25,760 bases of DNA, taken from the IMG/VR virus record IMGVR_UViG_3300043437_000641, positions 1 through 25,760 of that record; one strand, written 5' to 3'. A program made the position numbers and the translations under genes. Below, piece after piece: positions 21,202 to 25,760 of the stretch (its first letter is position 1; the number at the start of each line of letters is the position of its first letter). Source of the DNA: a virus. The notes below the pieces were generated by a model that worked only from the letters and a program-made list of their open reading frames with translations, made no database searches and was not told the DNA's origin.

Positions 21202-22122
21202 TTACATTTTCTGTTTTTTGATAGGATCGAAGAACTGGGCGAGCTCCTCCCGGCTGATGGTTGGCCTCGATGACACCGGCATCGGGATCGTGTTAGGCGG
21301 CGGTCGTGATGCCTCTTGCTTCTTCCTCCAAGCGGAGGCGTGAGTCCAAACATCCGATGGCTTCTCAAGGAACTTTGATCGGCTTCGAGGTTGCCATGCT
21401 GGGACTCCATCAGGAATGCGAGCGTGCATGTAATCCTTCATCGTCTGCCATTGGGCCGCTGTTAGCTCAGAAAGGCACCGTGACGCCTCCGCAAGAAGTT
21501 TTTGCTCCGTGTATGCCAAAGGAAGCTCCCAGCCGCTCCTGAGCGATCTGACGCGCTTTTCAAGATCGAGCATCGATTGAGCGTTTGCGGTGGGCATGTT
21601 GTCCTCGTAAAAATCCTCCGCGCTCTCGCTCTCCTCCCCTTGGGGGGTAGGGGGGAGAGTTCCATTCCTTTCCTCTTCCTTTCCTTTCCTTTCCGTTGGG
21701 TTTTCGCTTGGGTTTCGCTTGGGTTTCGCTTGGGTTTCCGCTTGGGTTTTGGGTCTTCCACCCTTGCTGCCGTTTGCTTTCGCGGCCTCGATTTTGGCTT
21801 CAGATCTAGCTTTTCCGCCCCTGTGTCCACTCTCACGGTTGCGTTGAATCTCTTCCTCCTTCTCCGCCGGGTAGCCCCAGATGGTTAGATTTTCGCCATC
21901 GAATGACCAGAGATCACATTGGTCGTCCACCTCGGGTTTGGTGACGCCGCAGGTTTGTTGCCAGCGGCGATCCTTCCAGCTCGCGCAGTCCGGTATCACT
22001 CCCCCGTTCTCCTGCTCAGCGCAGTAGATCATGAGGTTGAGCCATGTGGCACGCTGGACAGGATCGCAGCCGACATACTCCGGCGAACGAATCACTGATG
22101 TTTGTAGGTTCAGCCAGTTCAT
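21202..22122 (-). CDS. Putative phage replication initiator
   Basis: A 306-residue protein. Residues 1-92 (MNWLNLQTSVIRSPEYVGCD ... LTIWGYPAEKEEE) look like the winged-helix N-terminal domain of phage replication initiators, in which residues around GGVIPDCASWKDRRWQQTCG form the recognition part. Residues 95-160 are a Lys/Arg/Gln-rich flexible linker. The C-terminal part (RSGWELPLAYTEQKLLAEAS, LTAAQWQTMKDYMHARIPDG) may bind helicase. Its position beside the SSB-like and HTH genes supports replication. Its gene contains direct DNA repeats, as lambda O contains ori iterons. No helicase gene is visible in the window. Confidence 0.68.
   Translation of the reverse strand: MNWLNLQTSVIRSPEYVGCDPVQRATWLNLMIYCAEQENGGVIPDCASWKDRRWQQTCGVTKPEVDDQCDLWSFDGENLTIWGYPAEKEEEIQRNRESGHRGGKARSEAKIEAAKANGSKGGRPKTQAETQAKPKRNPSENPTERKGKEEERNGTLPPTPQGEESESAEDFYEDNMPTANAQSMLDLEKRVRSLRSGWELPLAYTEQKLLAEASRCLSELTAAQWQTMKDYMHARIPDGVPAWQPRSRSKFLEKPSDVWTHASAWRKKQEASRPPPNTIPMPVSSRPTISREELAQFFDPIKKQKM
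21657..21694 (-). repeat. Homopurine tract beside iteron-like repeats
   Basis: On the minus strand this is almost pure purine, GGAAAGG-type units repeated (sense GGAAAGGAAAGGAAAGGAAG). Such mirror-like tracts can form triplex or open easily. It encodes ERKGKEEER inside the replication gene, directly adjoining the repeats. Confidence 0.6.
21696..21750. repeat. Iteron-like direct repeats, candidate replication origin
   Basis: Five copies of TTGGGTTT plus C/T and CGC: units at 21696-21707 (12 bp), 21708-21718 (11), 21719-21729 (11), 21730-21741 (12) and a partial at 21742-21750. Eleven- and twelve-base units do not keep a codon phase, and the encoded residues 125-143 are not repetitive, so the repeat is maintained at DNA level. 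One unit per helical turn inside the initiator gene matches the lambda ori design. Confidence 0.6.
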
Positions 22123-22128
22123 GTTGGA

Positions 22129-22422
22129 TCAGAATGGGATGTCGTCTTCTTCATCGCTGATCACCGGTGCCATCGCTTGACGGCTCGGGCCGCTTTGCTG
22201 TGGTGCTGGGCGTTGCTGGTATGCACCATCCTGCTGCTTCGGCTCGTAGAAAGCGATCCAGCCGCTCCACTCGGGATTGGTAGGAAGTGCATCGAGCTTG
22301 AGCGCCATGCGCCCGTCGTTGCCTTCCATCACCGCTCCCACGGTGAGGTATCGCTTTTTCTTTTCGCCTTGCTTGTTAGTGTATTCGCCGATGGTGGCGA
22401 CTGCGTCGTATCGTTTTGTCAT
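22129..22422 (-). CDS. Small OB-like single-strand-binding protein with SSB acidic tip
   Basis: Ninety-seven residues. The body (KRYDAVATIGEYTNKQGEKK, KRYLTVGAVME, SGWIAFYEPK) suits a small OB-type fold. A Gln/Pro-rich linker (QQRPAPQQSGPSRQAMAPV) leads to the C-terminus SDEEDDIPF, nearly identical to the acidic tip of bacterial SSB that docks repair and replication partners. It probably coats or remodels single-stranded DNA and recruits host proteins. The start follows CACCCCAACCCCACAACAAC with no Shine-Dalgarno sequence. It is too short for a canonical SSB (about 150-180). Confidence 0.7.
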   Translation of the reverse strand: MTKRYDAVATIGEYTNKQGEKKKRYLTVGAVMEGNDGRMALKLDALPTNPEWSGWIAFYEPKQQDGAYQQRPAPQQSGPSRQAMAPVISDEEDDIPF

Positions 22423-22639
22423 GTTGTTGTGGGGTTGGGGTGAGTGTTGAATGGTGAATGGCGGGACGATGTGGCCACATCTTTACGGCGTCCGGGTTTC
22501 CAAGGTTGCGGGGCTCGCCCATGGCATCTGCCATCGCTTGCGATTTTATCCCCTCCCGACCTCGATGTGCTGGCGGCTGGAAAATCCTACCCAAACCAGT
22601 CATCCGTGTCGCGACGCCGCCGCCATTCACCAAAGGTTT
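22423..22639. other. 217-base non-coding gap with three palindromes
   Basis: No convincing gene: an 85-codon frame crosses it but overlaps the start of the next gene out of frame and has poor composition. It holds a perfect 14-bp palindrome GATGTGGCCACATC (22468-22481) and adjacent hairpins ATGGCA-TC-TGCCAT (22521-22534) and ATCGC-TT-GCGAT (22533-22544). It could be a repeat element, an operator region or an RNA. Confidence 0.55.
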
Positions 22640-22828
22640 TCAGTGCAGCGTCGGGATGTCGTCCTCGAAGTCGAAGTACTCGCTGATCTCCTGCATGATC
22701 GCATTGTGAACAGCGCCTTGGATCTGGATTTGATCTGGATCTTCGTCGTGCTTGTGGGCGCGGTGCCAGCCGTATTTGATGCCGTTCTCGACGGCTTCGC
22801 TGAGGACTCGATATGTTTTCGGTTTCAT
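22640..22828 (-). CDS. 62-residue conserved-type phage protein
   Basis: The start at 22828 gives MKPKTYRVLSEAVENGIKYG; the open frame upstream (to 22984) overlaps RusA out of frame and is rejected. The protein is helical and acidic at the end (MQEISEYFDFEDDIPT). Small phage proteins with the pattern YRVL.EA.E.G..YG..RAHKH and EI.EYFDFED are very common in replication regions and have no known function. The C-terminal DFEDDIP resembles the SSB tip of the next gene. The start has a CCAACCCCATAAACAC leader. Confidence 0.75.
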   Translation of the reverse strand: MKPKTYRVLSEAVENGIKYGWHRAHKHDEDPDQIQIQGAVHNAIMQEISEYFDFEDDIPTLH

Positions 22829-22832
22829 GTGT

Positions 22833-23252
22833 TTATGGGGTTGGTATGGGTGAGATGAGAATCTTGATGCCGGGTTCATTGCCCCAGTACTTCGCGACTC
22901 GGAGGTCAGCGACCTGTCCGTCATCGGCGTAGAAGTTCGCCTTGGTGAGAACATCGCCGACGAGCTTGACGAGGTTGTCGGCATCGGGGCGCTTGTCGTT
23001 CGGGATGCGCCCCCATTGCTTCCGGCGTTTGCCTTCGGTCTTGCGCCAGGGGAATGTAAAATCGACTTGCAGCAGGATCGGGCCGTCGAGAGGCTCGGTT
23101 GGTGCGTTCGGTTTGATGAGTGTCATGAGATCGGCCTCGGCCTTGGCGTGCTCCTTCTTCGGAAAAAACCTCGGCTTGCCTCCGACCATGACCAATCGCT
23201 TGGTCTGCGAGGTCGCTGTCGGTGGAATCATGGGCAGGAAAAATTCGATCAT
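22833..23252 (-). CDS. rusA: Holliday-junction resolvase RusA family
   Basis: A 139-residue protein from MIEFFLPMIPPTATSQTKRL. The RusA signature is clear: KRPDADNLVKLVGDVLTKA at 87-105 followed by FYADDGQVADLRVAKYW at 107-123. Likely metal-binding residues are D90, D92 and D110/D111. RusA cuts four-way junctions at recombination intermediates, here useful for phage recombination and branch-free packaging. A TTG start at 23276 would add eight residues, but the ATG overlaps the stop of a 31-residue ORF (ATGA) and fixes 23252. The exonuclease upstream in the block completes a recombination set. Confidence 0.92.
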   Translation of the reverse strand: MIEFFLPMIPPTATSQTKRLVMVGGKPRFFPKKEHAKAEADLMTLIKPNAPTEPLDGPILLQVDFTFPWRKTEGKRRKQWGRIPNDKRPDADNLVKLVGDVLTKANFYADDGQVADLRVAKYWGNEPGIKILISPIPTP

Positions 23253-23344
23253 TTGTTGAGTTTCTTTCTGAGCCAAAACACGGCGGCGTAATACGCGATG
23301 ATGAGGCCGAGGGTGATGCTCTTGGGTGTGCGTTTAGGTTTCAT
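23249..23344 (-). CDS. 31-residue membrane peptide nested between two genes
   Basis: Short ORF: MKPKRTPKSITLGLIIAYYA then AVFWLRKKLNK. A basic N-terminus, a hydrophobic segment (about 11-25) and a basic C-terminus make a single-pass peptide. It overlaps the preceding gene by 11 bases and the RusA start by four (ATGA), leaving no free sequence, so it looks like a real coupled gene. Function unknown; candidates are a membrane regulator or an accidental but translated spacer. Confidence 0.55.
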   Translation of the reverse strand: MKPKRTPKSITLGLIIAYYAAVFWLRKKLNK

Positions 23345-23939
23345 CGTTCAGCATCTTGAGGTGAGTGATAGCTTCGCCGATTTTCTGAAGGTCGAATGAC
23401 CGGCAGGATCGTATGTAGTTCGGGGAGAATTGCCGTCCCTCATCGGTTTCTTCGACGATCTCCAGCAGGGTGATGATCGTGTCGGTGTGTCGCCGGTATT
23501 GTTCGAGCTTGTCCTTGAGCTCGCGGCACACGCTCGACACCCGGCAGGCGTAGGTGATGCAGTTGTTGCGCTCCTGATAGACGGATGCGACCGCCTCGTC
23601 ATAGACCGATGAGTCATTGTCGTGGTCCGGCGACATGAACGGATTGTCGTCGTGCGGCCACTTGGACTCGCGGCGGTACAGGCCGTTGCGCACGCGTTGC
23701 TCTTGCCAGTGAGTGAGGTAGATCTTCTCCCACTTGTTGTTTCCCACATAAACCTCGTCACCATCTTGGAGTCGCTCGCCGCTCCGCAGCATGCGGCCAT
23801 AGCCGGGCTTCCACTCGACGCCCTTCGGGTGCCATTCTTCCGGCTCGGTGGTTTCCTTTTTGCGAAACGCGGCTTCGTAGTTGTCGCGGTAGGCATCGCC
23901 GTCCACCGGGCGCGGGGCGTCTCCTTTACCTGCGCTCAC
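23334..23939 (-). CDS. Unknown phage protein with GKGDAPRPV N-terminus
   Basis: A 201-residue protein from a GTG with a good Shine-Dalgarno AGGAGG six bases upstream. It starts MSAGKGDAPRPVDGDAYRDN YEAAF, a pattern shared by many short phage proteins of unknown role. The middle is aromatic and basic (KWEKIYLTHWQEQRVRNGLY). The C-terminal half is helical (CRVSSVCRELKDKLEQYRRH). The first 25 residues probably belong to a widespread conserved domain and the rest is lineage-specific. It overlaps the preceding gene by four bases (23936-23939). Confidence 0.68.
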   Translation of the reverse strand: MSAGKGDAPRPVDGDAYRDNYEAAFRKKETTEPEEWHPKGVEWKPGYGRMLRSGERLQDGDEVYVGNNKWEKIYLTHWQEQRVRNGLYRRESKWPHDDNPFMSPDHDNDSSVYDEAVASVYQERNNCITYACRVSSVCRELKDKLEQYRRHTDTIITLLEIVEETDEGRQFSPNYIRSCRSFDLQKIGEAITHLKMLNDET

Positions 23940-24208
23940 TGCGGGCCTCCTTTCACTTCCTCGACCGCTTTGCGTAGCGCGGCGATGTAAACTCCGGTGT
24001 GTTCCACCTGTTTCCAGAATGGCGTTTTCCAGCGATCAACCACGGCAAGCGCAGCGTCTGTTAGTCTCCCCAGCTTTTCCATGGCCTCAATCGCTTCGTC
24101 GATGGCTTCTCCTATTCCCCGCGGATCGGGTTGTTCCATATCCTCATCTGACCTTCGCCATAAGTTGAAATCACGCAGGGTTTGGATGGTTTTTTGAATG
24201 TCACTCAT
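23936..24208 (-). CDS. Small helical protein, unknown
   Basis: Ninety residues, MSDIQKTIQTLRDFNLWRRS at the start, strongly helical and acidic (GEAIDEAIEAMEKLGRLTDA). The ATG has the Shine-Dalgarno GGAGG in AAGGAGGGAGCG and overlaps the previous gene by eight bases. The same leader precedes the next gene upstream, so the two genes are regulated alike. No known family. Confidence 0.6.
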   Translation of the reverse strand: MSDIQKTIQTLRDFNLWRRSDEDMEQPDPRGIGEAIDEAIEAMEKLGRLTDAALAVVDRWKTPFWKQVEHTGVYIAALRKAVEEVKGGPQ

Positions 24209-24524
24209 CGCTCCCTCCTTTCCATTTCTTAATTGTTTTTAGAAATGCTTCAGCGCGTTGGGCTGCGGTTGCCATATACATACAGTTTCTCCCTTTAATT
24301 GTTAGATCGCAAAGCTCGTTAATATATCGACAATACAGTGCAGTATCAAATACCTTCTCCGCTTCGTGCATTGCGTTGAGGTCGTTGCAGTAGTTGGGGA
24401 GGTGATAAGCATCACGGTCTTCTTGTGGCTGTGTTCCCATCCATTTACCGTGGATAGAATTGTAGCGAATAGAGGTCCACCCACACACTTCCGCAATTGC
24501 TATGTTTATTTGTTCGTTAGTCAT
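24201..24524 (-). CDS. Unknown 107-residue early protein
   Basis: The start at 24524 (MTNEQINIAIAEVCGWTSIR) is chosen over the longer frame because AAGGAGGGAGCG sits just before it and it overlaps the preceding stop by eight bases. It has a TSIRYNSIHGKWMGTQPQED stretch, then YHLPNYCNDLNAMHEAEKVF and a basic helical end. The opening INIAIAEVCGW followed later by YxxDLNAMHEAE is seen in many small phage proteins of unknown function. Its DNA is AT-richer than its neighbours. Confidence 0.68.
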   Translation of the reverse strand: MTNEQINIAIAEVCGWTSIRYNSIHGKWMGTQPQEDRDAYHLPNYCNDLNAMHEAEKVFDTALYCRYINELCDLTIKGRNCMYMATAAQRAEAFLKTIKKWKGGSDE

Positions 24525-25248
24525 CGCTCCCTCCTTCCACGGCTTCGAGGGTGTTCCATAAAATCCTGTCAACAGAATCACCAGAAGTCAGTTTAAGCTC
24601 ATCTCTGTGTTTTCGTATTGCCTCAGCCAGCCTGTCGCGTTGCTCTGTGACCCGCATTGCCGCCAAAAGCGGTCCTTCATGTGCAGTCGCGCCCAATGCT
24701 CTCCTAGCATCTTCGATAGTCGCCCTGCATTCGTTATATCCGATGAGGGCGGCATCACGCTCTTCTCTTGTCTTTTTCCAAGTGGCAATAGCTTCGTTTG
24801 CAAGTGCGCGCTCGCGTTCCACCTCGCGTTTGAGTTGGACATTCTCCCGCTGCGTTGCGCTTGCGTAGTCCCAGATCGTTCCCGCTGGGTCCATCATCTC
24901 GCATCCGAGATCCTTGTTTTGTTGGATTTGCTTTGCCTTCCACTCGTCGCGTTCAGCCCTCACATCATTGAGTTGCTGCTCTTGAACTTGGAAAAGCCCA
25001 CGGCGAAATTCCAAGTCAGCTCGCACCTCATCGAGGGCGGAGTTGAGTCGATTGACCTCCACCTTCAGCGCCGTCTCGCGGTCCAAAACGGATCGCATGA
25101 TCTTGCACATCGATGTGATCGAGATGTGATGGCTCGCGCGACCGCCGCAGCACCCGCAGTCATAGTCCCTCTCCACGGGCATCGGGCGCAGGCAGGTAGG
25201 GCAGTCCCAGTAGTCGTCATCAGGCTGCTGATTTTCCTCTTCGTACAT
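24517..25248 (-). CDS. Zinc-ribbon coiled-coil protein next to exonuclease
   Basis: A 243-residue protein. N-terminal Cys set: CPTC at 16-19 and CGCC at 31-34, a compact zinc ribbon. The rest is long coiled coil (DRETALKVEVNRLNSALDEV, then REVERERALANEAIATWKKT and RVTEQRDRLAEAIRKHRDEL). It overlaps the exonuclease by 29 bases, so co-translation is likely. Zinc ribbon plus coiled coil suggests a bridging or regulatory partner, perhaps in recombination, but this is inference. It begins with an AAGAAACAAAAAC leader without a Shine-Dalgarno sequence. Confidence 0.68.
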   Translation of the reverse strand: MYEEENQQPDDDYWDCPTCLRPMPVERDYDCGCCGGRASHHISITSMCKIMRSVLDRETALKVEVNRLNSALDEVRADLEFRRGLFQVQEQQLNDVRAERDEWKAKQIQQNKDLGCEMMDPAGTIWDYASATQRENVQLKREVERERALANEAIATWKKTREERDAALIGYNECRATIEDARRALGATAHEGPLLAAMRVTEQRDRLAEAIRKHRDELKLTSGDSVDRILWNTLEAVEGGSDD

Positions 25249-25760
25249 GTTTTTGTTTCTTGGTTAGCTTGTGCAAAACCTCCGAGCGTATCGGCGCGTA
25301 CTTCGTCACGAACTCGTCGAGCGCCTCGGCTACCTTGTCGGTGTACTCATCCCATTTCTGGCAATGGACGAATGGCTCGGTGCCTTCGTTGTAGGAAACG
25401 AACCACCACTCCCGCAGGCCGGTCACAACCATCGAGCCATGGACTTGCGCCCGGTACTGCTCCGGCACGCCGCCCTCGTAATGGTAGAGCGCATGGTTTT
25501 CTATCAGCGGACACTTGATCTCGACGCCGCAGATAGGCTTCGGTTCGACGACATAATAAGAGTCGCCGTTTTCATCCGTACCAAGCTCGCCTTCGTCAAA
25601 AATCAGCGCATCGGGTGAGCAGCCGAGTACCGGGTTTTCGTCCTTGGTCACAAATCCGACGGTTCGGACATCGAGGCCGCTCCACTCGGCAAACCAATCA
25701 CGCGCCACCGGCTCCAGCTCATGGCCGCGATCGGTGTGGATGTTGCCGAGGAAGGCTGGG
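25220..25760 (-). CDS. YqaJ/lambda-exonuclease type recombination nuclease, N-terminus beyond window
   Basis: The frame is open to the right edge (179 residues visible), so the true start is outside. Visible motifs: NIHTDRGHELEPVARDW near residues 6-22, GCSPDALI with the catalytic Asp, VEIKCP with the E-x-K pair, then GGVPEQYRAQVHGSMVVTGL with a Gln in the expected helix. This is the PD-(D/E)XK order of lambda Exo/YqaJ enzymes, which resect double-stranded DNA 5' to 3' and work with an annealing protein. No Bet/RecT-like partner is in the window. It continues rightward, so the partner may lie there. Confidence 0.88.
   Translation of the reverse strand, partial: PAFLGNIHTDRGHELEPVARDWFAEWSGLDVRTVGFVTKDENPVLGCSPDALIFDEGELGTDENGDSYYVVEPKPICGVEIKCPLIENHALYHYEGGVPEQYRAQVHGSMVVTGLREWWFVSYNEGTEPFVHCQKWDEYTDKVAEALDEFVTKYAPIRSEVLHKLTKKQKHVRRGKSAA

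Noticed and set aside
22376-22633. 85-codon ORF across the palindromic gap
   Set aside because: GTG start, overlaps the SSB-like gene out of frame, ends in low-complexity His/Arg; no supporting leader.
24607-25518. 303-codon plus-strand ORF
   Set aside because: Antisense to the coiled-coil and exonuclease genes; no motif, and Cys/Ser/Arg-rich composition.
4994-25760. Integrase, repressor, attachment sites or tRNA
   Set aside because: None visible by motif or structure; lysogeny cannot be judged from this window.

Overview
This window reads as the structural half, plus part of the DNA-metabolism half, of a tailed bacteriophage or prophage with a long non-contractile tail. Every supported gene is on the minus strand, so transcription runs from the right end to the left. 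Long plus-strand ORFs are antisense shadows. No tRNA, rRNA, CRISPR array, integrase, repressor or attachment site was seen, so sequence alone does not decide between free phage and prophage. A Verrucomicrobiota-like host is a moderate inference. It rests on high GC, Ig-like and collagen-like fibre genes in styles common there, and many start codons preceded by CA- and C-rich leaders instead of Shine-Dalgarno sequences.

Right to left, 25.76-20.2 kb is the DNA-metabolism block. It holds a YqaJ/lambda-exo type exonuclease cut by the window edge, a zinc-ribbon coiled-coil protein, three small Shine-Dalgarno-led genes, a 31-residue membrane peptide, a RusA Holliday-junction resolvase, a small YRVLSEA-type protein, a palindrome-rich 217-base gap, a small SSB-like protein with an acidic DDIPF tail, a putative replication initiator carrying iteron-like DNA repeats inside its gene, a helix-turn-helix protein and an unknown. 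From 20.1 to 16.3 kb is DNA packaging: small terminase, a visibly AT-richer three-gene cassette (zinc ribbon, PLD-like protein, unknown) with its own candidate promoter and operator, large terminase of the GpA family, an intrinsic terminator, and a small protein at the gpW position.

From 16.3 to 11.6 kb are the head and connector genes: lambda-type portal, ClpP-like protease fused to a scaffold-like tail, major capsid protein, a strong terminator, two head-tail/tail-terminator candidates, a tail-tube candidate, and another terminator. From 11.5 to 7.0 kb are tail assembly genes, including a textbook -1 frameshift (GGGAAAC) joining the G and T chaperone frames, and an 891-residue tape measure with a tandem 27-28 residue repeat. 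From 7.0 kb to the left end are unfamiliar tail-tip genes, a Cys-rich protein, an Ig-like protein, collagen-like fibre proteins, a large LamG-like spike and the start of a holin-like membrane protein.

The best leads are: (1) the PLD cassette between the terminase subunits; (2) the 11-12 bp iterons inside the initiator gene; (3) an ATTTTGACAC box exactly 13 bases before the GTG starts of three consecutive head genes; (4) the CA/C-rich leaders; (5) three intrinsic terminators, two of them placed just after the capsid and tail-tube genes. Function calls come from motifs and gene order only; no database search was possible.
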